Shown here one piece after another: positions 28,601-36,239 of a stretch of 64,000 nucleotides of DNA. A program made the position numbers and the translations under genes. Source of the stretch: Pricia antarctica (GTDB taxonomy: Bacteria; Bacteroidota; Bacteroidia; Flavobacteriales; Flavobacteriaceae). Under the pieces are notes generated by a model that was given only the letters and a program-made list of their open reading frames with translations, was not told the DNA's origin and did not search any database. How positions within the stretch are numbered: the stretch's first letter is position 1; each line of letters begins with the position of its first letter. The stretch spans positions 1-64,000 of the forward strand of contig DRGL01000075.1 in assembly GCA_011050085.1 (NCBI GenBank). The letters run 5' to 3'.

Positions 28601-29210
28601 GGTTGAAAGACACCAAGGCATTCGTAAGCACATAGAGGTCTTCGTCGCCATCTTGGTCGTAGTCGAAAAAAAGCCCCTGTATACTATAGCCGGTATCGGC
28701 AATACCCATTGAATTCGCCATTTCCTTGAACGTGTTGTCTCCTTGATTGATGAAGGCGAGATTGGCCATTTCAGCATCCGAAGTATTTCTCGGACCACCT
28801 TTACTAATGTAGATATCCATCAGGCCGTCTTGATTGATGTCGGAGATAGAAACCCCGTTTGTCCATCCGGTTGTTTCGACGTTTGCGGTTTTCGTGATAT
28901 CCTTGAATTTAAAATCCCCCTGATTTAGATAAAGTGCTCCGGATACTTGATTGCCTGTGAAATATATATCCTGGAGGCCATCATTGTTAATATCCCCGAT
29001 ACCCACACCGCCTCCGTTGAACATATACTCAAAATCAAGTATGTTTATACTGTCGCTCGAAGTGAGCGTATTTTTAAAATGGACTTGGGTGTAGTCGGCT
29101 TCCATTTTTTGAAAAAGCGTATCATCCACGTTGGAGCAAGACGAGATGAACCCTATATAGCCAAAACAGAATAGAGAGAGCAGGTATCCGGGAAGACGAG
29201 AAAAATCCAT
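25593..29210 (-). CDS. Giant FG-GAP/ASPIC repeat surface lipoprotein 3
   Basis: A 1,205-residue lipoprotein with lipobox ISSC (Cys25). Layout as in its two paralogues: first propeller (about 50-540, FDYDQDGDEDLY, DFDNDGTKDIF), UnbV/ASPIC domain (about 555-640, VVWPTGRR), second propeller (about 660-1130, DVDADADLDL, DYDKDGDLDLF). A distinct C-terminal extension of about 70 residues is absent from the others; it is rich in basic and aromatic residues and ends RIQLNNAK. That tail resembles the ASPIC-type closing segment or an extra beta-hairpin and is worth modelling. The gene is separated from susD by a terminator-like hairpin, so it may have its own promoter or depend on read-through. Confidence 0.92.
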   Translation of the reverse strand: MDFSRLPGYLLSLFCFGYIGFISSCSNVDDTLFQKMEADYTQVHFKNTLTSSDSINILDFEYMFNGGGVGIGDINNDGLQDIYFTGNQVSGALYLNQGDFKFKDITKTANVETTGWTNGVSISDINQDGLMDIYISKGGPRNTSDAEMANLAFINQGDNTFKEMANSMGIADTGYSIQGLFFDYDQDGDEDLYVLTNALVSFNRNVSRPKQVDGQAASTDRLYRNNGDGTFSDVSQEAGITIEGFGLGAKICDINRDGLLDIYVSNDFMTNDILYINNGFPKSKPGEKQGAEGTVTFTDRISEYVRHQSFNGMGSNIADINNDGLEDIVVLDMMPQDNQRLKQTVGYFSYNKHHRDTDLGYVPQYIRNTLQLNNGNGSFSEIGQLSGIHSTDWSWSPLLADFDNDGTKDIFITNGYRRDVTNLDFIVYGQQASTFGTEEGIRRDRLSKLTVLPEVKLSNYIYRNNGDLTFTDTSKKWGITEPSYSNGAAYADLDNDGDLDLIVNNIDDEAFLLKNNLIDKNNIDEEMGSKSDSTHYLRVRLQGLSNPIGTEVFVHSNNYSQSDLFSPVSGYLSTMDNVLHFGLGNDTIIDSLSVVWPTGRRQLLKNLDTDRILDLEYKDAVNTTSKNLSAIDSIGVPTSPTLFTDITPKIKIDYTHEEDNFIDFTESPTLIHMNSKLGPGLTVGDINADGFEDVYIGGTKAKPGQFFVQDKNGTFTSKKLLQNTPQEDMGTLFLDVDADADLDLILINGGENPETKKEKYIDRIYRNDGYGNFTESTLLEREDSGSCVVAADYDKDGDLDLFIGGRYMPESYPLSPKSYLLRNDNGNFTNVTQTVFHNDAKLGMVTDALWTDFNNDSWIDLIVVGEYMAPKFFQNDQGVLRDISAETGLKNSSGWWNSIAAGDFDKDGDIDYVFGNWGLNSTYKASPEEPISIYAKDFDNNGSIDPLISCYREGEEQLIYARDVLADQISAMKSRFKTYEDYAKAPLKEMFLKEELENAYTLKAETLESSYVENLGNGKFKMSSLPLQAQFAPVFGMKVDDFNTDGNLDVLLTGNFYSTEALIGQYDAFIGLCLIGDGKGGFSPMSASESGLQIDGDAKGLVELQSASGAPILLAGQNSGPIMAYTYTANDTLEETVKIIPVASDIAYAIIHEKNKKTYRHEFAYGNGYLSQSSRKLRLHPEKTECIDLFSYTGQTKRIQLNNAK

Positions 29211-29300
29211 ATTATAAAATGGGGCAAGTTAGTTGAAAGCGATAAAAAAAGTATAGTTTTTACTCCGAAGATATCCATTCTATAAGACATCCTATCTAAT

Positions 29301-29353
29301 ATAAAAAAACACCTTTGAAAGCCGTAATTCAATTACTTCTTTAAAGGTGTTAA
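29301..29353 (-). terminator. Intrinsic terminator after susD
   Basis: AACACCTTT (29308-29316) pairs with AAAGGTGTT (29343-29351), and with one bulge the stem extends through CTTT/AAAG. In the susD direction (minus strand) the stem is followed by a run of seven T residues. This fits a Rho-independent terminator separating susCD from the FG-GAP genes, or an attenuator that sets their stoichiometry. Confidence 0.7.
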
Positions 29354-29384
29354 CAAACTAACTCAAAAACAATATAATCTTATA

Positions 29385-30962
29385 CTATAGTCCCGGTACT
29401 TGTACCAGAATACCCCCACTTTTATCAATTTCTTGTTGTGGTAATGGAAATATACCATTGGCGGTTCGTGTTGCAAAGGTATTCTCTATAACCCCTTCAT
29501 CTTCCGTTTGATCAATAGCGTCGAAAGTCTCTTGTGCTATACCCCAGCGTACTAGGTCGAAATATCGGTGGCCTTCAAAAAACAATTCCCTAGCGCGTTC
29601 ATCACGAAGGGCGGAGGTCAGTTCAGCTGAAGAACCCGTCGGTACAGGTGTGGCATCTGGATATGATCTCAAGCGTACTTCATTTATCAAGTCGGCAGCA
29701 AGTCCCAGATCTCCGTCACTTTCTATTAAAGATTCAGAATACATTAGAATCAAATCGGCAAAGCGAAACACCCTATCGTTGTTATAATCTACCGCTCCGT
29801 TACGGGGTGCCATTTTAGGCACGTTGTCTCCGCGGTATTTTTTAATCAAAGCACCGCTCGATCCACCGCTGCCTATGATATCCTCCAATTGGAATGATTC
29901 AAAAGCGGTATAATAGGTTTCTCCATTTCGATATATATTAACGTCCAGCCTTGGGTCTTCAGGATCTGAAAGCGCAAGATATTTGGCAGAAGGCTCGTAG
30001 TTCGAGCCATCGAAAATACCAATATCGGATTCCCTATTGAACCCTTGTGTAGCTTTAAAGTTTTCGGGATGGAAATCATCGAGTACCCAGCCGTTATCAT
30101 CGCCAGCCGAGGCAAATTGTATTTCGAAAATAGATTCTTGATTGTTCTGCTGTTCGTAGTCGAAAACAGATTCATAATCAGGCATCAACGCGTATGGACC
30201 ATTGTTATAGACATCTTCGAATTGAATACGTGCGTTTTCGTAATCTTCGGTGTATAAGTAAATTTTACCAAGATACGATTGCGCTGCCCAAGAGGTGGCG
30301 CGGCCTAAGTTTTCATCGCCCCATTCAGCAGGAAGGTTTGCGCTTGCGAACGTAAAATCGTCGATGATGGCCTGAACCGTTTCTTCCGGGGTTGAATTAC
30401 CTACTGCGATATCATTTAGGTCCTTTCGAGTACCTAATAACAACGGGGCATTACCACCCCAAAGGTTATAACTTAAAAAATTGAACCATCCCCTAACAAA
30501 TCTAGCCTCAGCCTCATACTGCGTTTTTTCGGCTTCGGTAAGTTCATTTTCAGTTGAAGCTAATTTTTCAAGCACCAAATTGGCGCGGTGTATTCCTTGA
30601 TAAACGGTCACGAAGATATATTGGAAAGAACCATCTGTTGGTAGGAACCTAAACTTGCTATAGTTAAGAAAATCGAATTTTCCAGGGTCGGTCGTAACCA
30701 TATCCGAGGTCATATATGCCAATTTGAACCATTCGTTAAATGCCGGATAGTTGATTTCGGTTGTAGCATATAAACTTTGCATCGAAGAATACGATGCTAA
30801 GGTAGCTCCCTTGAAATCTACTTCCGTTTTGAAAAAGGCACCTTCAGATACCGTATCCAAAGGCTGTAAATCTAAATCAGCGCAGTTAGTGACCATTGCT
30901 AGTATAAAGACGGGCACCAAAATGTATTTTAATCTTCCCATGTATGTATTTTTAAAATTCAT
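29385..30962 (-). CDS. susD: SusD/RagB-family outer-membrane glycan-binding lipoprotein
   Basis: A 525-residue lipoprotein with the lipidated cysteine at about residue 27 (MVTNCADL); an in-frame ATG seven codons later would keep the signal. The N-terminal SusD segment DLDLQPLDTVSEGAFFKTEVDF, the helical TPR-like core (RANLVLEKL, EAEARFVRGWFNFLSYNLWG) and the C-terminal ARELFFEGHRYFDLVRWG are all diagnostic. It forms the lid of the SusC transporter and binds oligosaccharide at the cell surface. It lies 20 nt after susC and ends at an intrinsic terminator. Substrate specificity is not predictable by eye; context suggests a galactose or N-acetylgalactosamine glycan. Confidence 0.96.
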   Translation of the reverse strand: MNFKNTYMGRLKYILVPVFILAMVTNCADLDLQPLDTVSEGAFFKTEVDFKGATLASYSSMQSLYATTEINYPAFNEWFKLAYMTSDMVTTDPGKFDFLNYSKFRFLPTDGSFQYIFVTVYQGIHRANLVLEKLASTENELTEAEKTQYEAEARFVRGWFNFLSYNLWGGNAPLLLGTRKDLNDIAVGNSTPEETVQAIIDDFTFASANLPAEWGDENLGRATSWAAQSYLGKIYLYTEDYENARIQFEDVYNNGPYALMPDYESVFDYEQQNNQESIFEIQFASAGDDNGWVLDDFHPENFKATQGFNRESDIGIFDGSNYEPSAKYLALSDPEDPRLDVNIYRNGETYYTAFESFQLEDIIGSGGSSGALIKKYRGDNVPKMAPRNGAVDYNNDRVFRFADLILMYSESLIESDGDLGLAADLINEVRLRSYPDATPVPTGSSAELTSALRDERARELFFEGHRYFDLVRWGIAQETFDAIDQTEDEGVIENTFATRTANGIFPLPQQEIDKSGGILVQVPGL

Positions 30963-30982
30963 CTTTTAAATAGCATTATAAG

Positions 30983-33900
30983 TTAAAAAGTAATTCGTGT
31001 ACCGAACTGAATGGTCAAAGCCTGAGGGGTCGCATATCCATCATCGATGCCAGCTGCAAGGGCGTTTTCTCCTTTCTCGAAGCTTTGCGCCCTAGTTACT
31101 TCAGGGTCAAGACCGCTATAATTGGTTATTAGAGCCAAATTCTGCCCGCTTACATAGAACCGTACTTTTGATAGTATTTCGTTCGAAACCTTATTCAACC
31201 ATTCGGAATCCAAAGAATAACCAAGCTCAACATTTTTCAACCTCAAATACGCGCCACTCTCAATCCATCGATCTGAAAATCGATCATTATTATTAGCGTT
31301 ATTTACATCTATACGAGGTATATCATTGCTTGTTCCAGCACCTTGCCATCTGCCTAAAACCGATGTGCTCTTGTTGGTCAATGAATTTAAGCTTTCAAGT
31401 TGCTGTTTCGTGTAATTGTAAACATCGTTACCGCCTACACCTTGAATGAAAACTGAAAAGTCAAAACCTTTGTATGCAGCTCCCACGTTAGCACCGTAGA
31501 AGAACGTCGGTATCGGACTGCCGATTCCCGTTCTATCGGATTCATCGATAACACCATCACCATTCACATCAACAAATCGAACGTCTCCGGGAGCTCGGGC
31601 ACCCGAATCAAAAGCAAGATTATCAACTGGAGCACCGGCCAATTCAGCTTCCGTTTGGTAAAGGCCGTCTGTTTTATACCCGAAGAACTGTCCGATAGGT
31701 TCGCCTTCTATGGTTCTACTGGTCGTAGTCGAAACCGCATTGGCCAAAATTTGATTACCACCCAGCGACTCTACGTTATTCTTTATGGTAGAAAAGTTTC
31801 CGGATAAGTTATAGGTGAAATCACCGATTTGGTCGTTAAACCCTAAGGAAAGTTCTATACCCTTGTTCGAAATCTCACCTAGGTTAACATCCGTAGGGAA
31901 CGTAAAGCCGGATACGGCCGGTAGGGGTACCCTTACCAAAATATCACTGGTTATCTTTGAGTAATATTCTGCTGTAAAATTTAACCTGTTCTTGAACATG
32001 GTCACATCTAAACCAACGTTGACTTGCTCACTTACTTCCCATTTCAAGTCGGAATTTGCAAAAACAAGTGAGGTCGGAGCGGCCACCAAGTTTTCGCCAC
32101 TACCCAATACATAGGCAGGGATGTAGCTCACCTGCGGTAAATAGGCAAAGTTCGCACCTGTAAACTGGTTGCCTACAAGTCCCCACGAAGCTCTCAATTT
32201 TAGTTGACTAAATATGGAATTATCTTCCATGAAAGACTCGTTTGCGACATTCCAACCTACGGCCAACGAGGGGAAATAATCGTAGCGGTTCTCTTTTGAA
32301 AAGCGTGAGGTCTCATCTCTCCTTACATTGAAGGTAAGTAAATATCGACTATCAAAACTGTAGTTTAATCTACCTAAATAGCCGCGGAGCGCCCAATGGT
32401 CTTTTTCTTTCGTTGCCGTAGTCGTAGCTGCTGCATTAACCAAAAGTAAAGCGGTATTATTAAGATTATTCCCTTGAGCCCGAAGTTTTTCGTACTGGTA
32501 GTAGGTTTCTTCCATACCCAAAAGTAGCGTCAGGTTATGTTTTCCGAAAGTATTGTTATACGTTAAGGTGTTCGACAGGTTGGTGGTAAGTTCTACCGGC
32601 TGCTCGTTAACCAATAAGTTACCTTGAATTTTGTTAGCGTCGTTATCCCCGAAGAAATAGTTGTTCTGAAAGAAAGAACCATCACCGGAACTGTAATCGA
32701 TTCCCCCAGAGATTCTATAGGTCAAGCCTTCAAGAAATTTAGCCTCACCGTAGACGTTTCCCAAAATCCTTTTTGTTTTAACACGGGTTTCGTTCAGACC
32801 GGTATCGTTGATGCCGACCAATTGTATCGGTTCGTTCACCGCATTGGCCAAATCGCCTACATTTGATCGGTCCATTATAGCATATCCGCGTGGAGCATTT
32901 GGATCAAAAATCGGAGCGAATGGAACGTTGAGGGCCGATGCCAAAGTCGTACTTCCACCAGGTTCAGAGGGTATAAGTCTATCGGTAAAACCGACACTGA
33001 CCGACTCACCAAATGTAAAGACCTTACCGACTTTTATATCCGAGTTGGCACTGAATGAATAGCGTTCAAAATTTTGTGACAAGGTTATACCCTTCTGATC
33101 TAAATAACCGGCAGAGATATTAAAATTCATGTTTTCACTACCGCCGTTCACACCAAAGTTATGGTTTTGTGTGATGCCCGTTTGGGAAACCGCATCTTGC
33201 CAATCATAGGTCGGGCTACCACGGAATTCGCTGAAATCGAAATTCGGTAAAGCCAATTCCTGCTGCACATCAAGATATTGTTGGGTATTGAGAACATCAT
33301 AATATTTTCGTCGTTGGGCGAACGTAGTGTACGTGTCATAGCTGAAATTTGTACCGCCCCCACGTTTACCTCTTTTTGTGGTGACAATAATAACACCGTT
33401 GGCAGCTCTGGAACCATAGATAGCCGCTGCAGAGGCATCCTTTAACACCGTAATCGATTCAATATCGTTCGGGTTGAAAGAGGCAAGGGGGTTACTTTCA
33501 GTTGCCGATGAAGTATTGACACTTTGATTACTGCTCTGTACTACAGGTACACCATCAATGACGAAGAGCGGTTGATTGCTTCCGGTTGTTCCAACACCCC
33601 TTATACGAACATTTATAGGTGCTGCGGCATCACCTCCACGGTTACTGATGAATACGCCGGGCGTTTGCCCTCTCAAGGCTTGGTCAACTGAAGTTATAGG
33701 TGTTCTGGTGATATCTTCAGAGCCGATAGTGTTTATCGCACCGGTCAGGTCCTCCTTTTTTTGCGTACCGTAACCTACTACGACAACTTCTTCAAGGCTT
33801 TCCGCATTTTCTACCATTTCTACATTAATGGTACTACGGTCATCTATATTGATTTCTTGGGATAAGAACCCGATATAGGAGAAGACTAGGGTCTGTGCGT

Positions 33901-34096
33901 CAGCACGTACTGAAATGGAATAATTTCCGTCAAAATCGGCCGATACTCCATTGGTAGTTCCCTTAACCAGCACGTTAACACCAGGGAGCGGATTACCGTC
34001 AGCTGTTACGTTACCCGTAATGTTGCGGTTCTGCGTAAAGCCCGCGACTGAAAGGAATAGAGTAATCAGACTTACGTAAAAAAGTTTGTTAGTCAT
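30983..34096 (-). CDS. susC: SusC/RagA-family TonB-dependent outer-membrane transporter
   Basis: A 1,037-residue outer-membrane importer. A signal peptide ends at about residue 21 (AGFTQ). Next comes a carboxypeptidase-D-like regulatory domain (NITGNVTADGNPLPGVNVLVKG), then the TonB-box region VVVVGYGTQKKEDLTGA (about 105-121). The plug domain follows, with NVRIRGVG, FVIDGVPV, ITVLKDASAAAIYGSRAANGVIIVTTK split over about 165-240, and then the beta-barrel. It is the first gene of the susCD operon, with a strong Bacteroidota promoter at 34167-34198. The promoter shares two sequence blocks with that of agaS, which links import to intracellular galactosamine catabolism. Confidence 0.97.
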   Translation of the reverse strand: MTNKLFYVSLITLFLSVAGFTQNRNITGNVTADGNPLPGVNVLVKGTTNGVSADFDGNYSISVRADAQTLVFSYIGFLSQEINIDDRSTINVEMVENAESLEEVVVVGYGTQKKEDLTGAINTIGSEDITRTPITSVDQALRGQTPGVFISNRGGDAAAPINVRIRGVGTTGSNQPLFVIDGVPVVQSSNQSVNTSSATESNPLASFNPNDIESITVLKDASAAAIYGSRAANGVIIVTTKRGKRGGGTNFSYDTYTTFAQRRKYYDVLNTQQYLDVQQELALPNFDFSEFRGSPTYDWQDAVSQTGITQNHNFGVNGGSENMNFNISAGYLDQKGITLSQNFERYSFSANSDIKVGKVFTFGESVSVGFTDRLIPSEPGGSTTLASALNVPFAPIFDPNAPRGYAIMDRSNVGDLANAVNEPIQLVGINDTGLNETRVKTKRILGNVYGEAKFLEGLTYRISGGIDYSSGDGSFFQNNYFFGDNDANKIQGNLLVNEQPVELTTNLSNTLTYNNTFGKHNLTLLLGMEETYYQYEKLRAQGNNLNNTALLLVNAAATTTATKEKDHWALRGYLGRLNYSFDSRYLLTFNVRRDETSRFSKENRYDYFPSLAVGWNVANESFMEDNSIFSQLKLRASWGLVGNQFTGANFAYLPQVSYIPAYVLGSGENLVAAPTSLVFANSDLKWEVSEQVNVGLDVTMFKNRLNFTAEYYSKITSDILVRVPLPAVSGFTFPTDVNLGEISNKGIELSLGFNDQIGDFTYNLSGNFSTIKNNVESLGGNQILANAVSTTTSRTIEGEPIGQFFGYKTDGLYQTEAELAGAPVDNLAFDSGARAPGDVRFVDVNGDGVIDESDRTGIGSPIPTFFYGANVGAAYKGFDFSVFIQGVGGNDVYNYTKQQLESLNSLTNKSTSVLGRWQGAGTSNDIPRIDVNNANNNDRFSDRWIESGAYLRLKNVELGYSLDSEWLNKVSNEILSKVRFYVSGQNLALITNYSGLDPEVTRAQSFEKGENALAAGIDDGYATPQALTIQFGTRITF

Positions 34097-34153
34097 TCTT
34101 AATTATTTAAGCTGTTAGTTTTTAGTAAGTATTCAAAAGATTAATATAATCTT

Positions 34154-34198
34154 AAAACTTTCATAACAAAACTAAATATTTATATTTTCTTTCACAAA
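34154..34198 (-). promoter_or_regulatory. Predicted susC promoter with shared operator-like blocks
   Basis: On the minus strand a -33 TTTG (34195-34198) is followed after 20 nt by a -7 TAGTTTTG (34167-34174). Immediately downstream, at the expected transcription start, lies TTATGAAAGTTTT (34154-34166), identical to 16749-16761 at agaS. The -33 box is part of AAATAAGTTTGT (34194-34205), identical to 16780-16791. The start-to-start distance of the two blocks is 40 bases here and 31 at agaS. Confidence 0.6.
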
Positions 34199-34413
34199 CT
34201 TATTTTTATATTTTAACATAAGACCCTTGTTATTTTATAGGAATACTTAGTAATTGGTTGATATGTAGCAATTTACATCCATTAGGCTTATTTGTATGAA
34301 TGATTAAGATAGCTATATCTATTTCTTATTAAAATAGCGCTAATTGCATAAAACGCATTCTTTAACGTGTGTAATAAAAGGTTAAAAAAGATTTTTAATT
34401 TTAAAACAAAGGT
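34199..34413. other. AT-rich divergent intergenic region between susC and the kinase operon
   Basis: No coding sequence is visible. This is the middle of the 367-base region separating divergent operons, with promoters predicted at either edge. An upstream activator could act in both directions from here, but I see no clear inverted repeat. Confidence 0.4.
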
Positions 34414-34443
34414 TTTGTAAGTTTTTAAATATATGTATATTTG
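34414..34443 (+). promoter_or_regulatory. Predicted promoter of the kinase-aldolase-amidohydrolase-GH36 operon
   Basis: TTTG (34414-34417) and TATATTTG (34436-34443) are spaced by 18 nt, close to the Bacteroidota consensus spacing. The start codon is 20 nt further on. The TTATGAAAGTTTT block of the susC and agaS promoters is not present here, which argues for a different or weaker control. Confidence 0.5.
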
Positions 34444-34463
34444 AATATTAAGAAATTAATACG

Positions 34464-35414
34464 ATGAAGATTTTTGATGTTTTAGTGGTAGGAGAGCTGA
34501 ACGTTGATATTATTTTGAATGATATCCAAGGATTTCCTGCCATAGGTAAAGAAATACTTTCTAAGGATTTCAACCTTACGCTAGGAAGCAGTTCCGCTAT
34601 TTTTGCGAGTAATCTCAGTACGTTAGGAAGTAGTGTGGCCTTCATGGGAAAAATAGGAACGGATGATTTTGCCGTTACCGTTGAGAATTCACTGCGCGAG
34701 AAAAATGTGGATACCGAGTTTATCCTAAAATCGGTTGTACATAAAACTGGTGCTACCGTAGTTATGAACTACGATATGGATCGCGCTAATATTACTTATC
34801 CCGGTGCGATGGAGCACTTAAAGGAAGAGGAGGTGACCGATACGATTTTAAGAAGTGCAAAACATCTTCATCTCAGTTCGGTTTTTCTACAAACTGCTTT
34901 GAAGAAAGATATTGTACAGCTTTTTAAAAGGGCCAAAGCACTCGGACTCACAACTTCGATGGACCCGCAATGGGATCCTCAAGAAACTTGGGATTTGAAT
35001 TTGAAAGAACTATTACCATTCGTGGATGTTTTTTTGCCCAATGTTTTGGAATTCCAGTTTTTGACGGGTAGTGATAGTATTGCCTCAGGCATTGATAAGG
35101 TAGCCTCTTTTGCAAATCGAATAGTTATCAAGGATGGTGAAAATGGCGCTCATTTGTGGTACGATTCAAAATTGGTTTCGAAAGCAGCATATCTCAATGA
35201 TAACGTAATCGATTGTATCGGTGCCGGTGATAGTTTCGATGCCGGTTTTATTCATCATTATATTCAAGGAAAACCTCTCGCGGAATGTTTGGATTTTGGA
35301 AATCTGACCGGAGCAATAAACACTACAGCATCCGGTGGTACTACAGCTTTCAAAAATAAGGAACACATTCAAGCAATTGCCAAAAACAAATTTTCATATC
35401 CCATAGCATTATGA
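34464..35414 (+). CDS. PfkB-family carbohydrate kinase
   Basis: A 316-residue ribokinase-type sugar kinase. The N-terminal motif VVGELNVDII and the GSSSAIFASNLSTLGSSVAFMG segment bind the sugar. The C-terminal IGAGDSFDAGF holds the catalytic aspartate (Asp256) and the anion hole. The stop overlaps the ATG of the aldolase by four bases (ATGA), so expression is coupled to it. Ribokinase-like PfkB members phosphorylate fructose, tagatose, ribose, 2-keto-3-deoxygluconate or related sugars. In this operon an obvious role is to prepare the substrate of the aldolase, or to phosphorylate galactosamine or N-acetylgalactosamine on entry. The second kinase (39482-40408) is the better tagatose-6-phosphate kinase candidate. 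Confidence 0.88.
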   Translation: MKIFDVLVVGELNVDIILNDIQGFPAIGKEILSKDFNLTLGSSSAIFASNLSTLGSSVAFMGKIGTDDFAVTVENSLREKNVDTEFILKSVVHKTGATVVMNYDMDRANITYPGAMEHLKEEEVTDTILRSAKHLHLSSVFLQTALKKDIVQLFKRAKALGLTTSMDPQWDPQETWDLNLKELLPFVDVFLPNVLEFQFLTGSDSIASGIDKVASFANRIVIKDGENGAHLWYDSKLVSKAAYLNDNVIDCIGAGDSFDAGFIHHYIQGKPLAECLDFGNLTGAINTTASGGTTAFKNKEHIQAIAKNKFSYPIAL

Positions 35415-36232
35415 TCAAATTACAGGAACAACTTGCAAACAACAAAAAGAATCATCAAGCACTGTTGGCCACCAACTTTTATAATTTCGAAACACTTTCC
35501 GCAGTTTTGACCGCCGCCCAGAGAACGGATAGTTCCCTAATCTTACAGACTTCTGAAAATTCTGTTGCCTATCTAGGACTCGAAGTGGCCAAAGCTATGG
35601 CCGCGAGCGCCATCAAACAATACGGAGTAACCGCTTGGCTGCATTTAGACCATGGGCAAGACGTGAATATCATAAAGGCCTGTATCGATGCGGGCTATGA
35701 TTCCGTTATGATCGATGCGAGTGAGAAACCTCTGGAGGAGAATATTAAGATTACCAAGGAAATCGTGCGATATGCCGAAACCTATGATATTAATGTCGAG
35801 GCGGAGTTGGGCTATATCTCCAAATTGGGCCAAGACCAAAAAATGGTCTATACCCAGCCCGAAGAGGCCAAGCGATTCGTTGAGGCGACCGGTATCAATG
35901 CGCTTGCCGTTGCGGTCGGCTCCGCCCACGGTTTTTACAAAGAAACCCCAAAATTACAATTAGAGCTTATCAAAGAATTGAACGATGCGGTATCCGCAGC
36001 ACTGGTATTGCACGGTAGTTCCGGTATTCCGGCAGATCAAATTCAGGCATCCATTAAAAATGGAATAACGAAAATCAATTTGGCAACGGAAATAAAGAAC
36101 TGCTTTATGACCAATTTACAAGCGGTACTTCTGAAGACCGACAATATCGATTTGAGGGAAGTTTTTCCAAAAGCTACCGAAAAGGCAACCGAGTTGGTCA
36201 TTGAAAAATTGAACACTATTAATTTTAACTGA
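35411..36232 (+). CDS. Class II (zinc) ketose-bisphosphate aldolase, KbaY/GatY-like
   Basis: A 273-residue metal-dependent aldolase. The active-site segment WLHLDHGQD gives Asp80 as probable catalytic acid and His81 as zinc ligand; His173 (GSAHG) and His201 (LHGSSG) complete the zinc site. VEAELGYIS near residue 140 and INLATEIKN near 220 form the phosphate and sodium loops. Length and motifs match the tagatose-bisphosphate and fructose-bisphosphate aldolase branch. With AgaS and a LacC-type kinase in the same locus, cleavage of tagatose-1,6-bisphosphate to dihydroxyacetone phosphate and glyceraldehyde-3-phosphate is the best inference. It overlaps the upstream kinase by four bases. Confidence 0.9.
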   Translation: MIKLQEQLANNKKNHQALLATNFYNFETLSAVLTAAQRTDSSLILQTSENSVAYLGLEVAKAMAASAIKQYGVTAWLHLDHGQDVNIIKACIDAGYDSVMIDASEKPLEENIKITKEIVRYAETYDINVEAELGYISKLGQDQKMVYTQPEEAKRFVEATGINALAVAVGSAHGFYKETPKLQLELIKELNDAVSAALVLHGSSGIPADQIQASIKNGITKINLATEIKNCFMTNLQAVLLKTDNIDLREVFPKATEKATELVIEKLNTINFN

Positions 36233-36239
36233 GATACCC

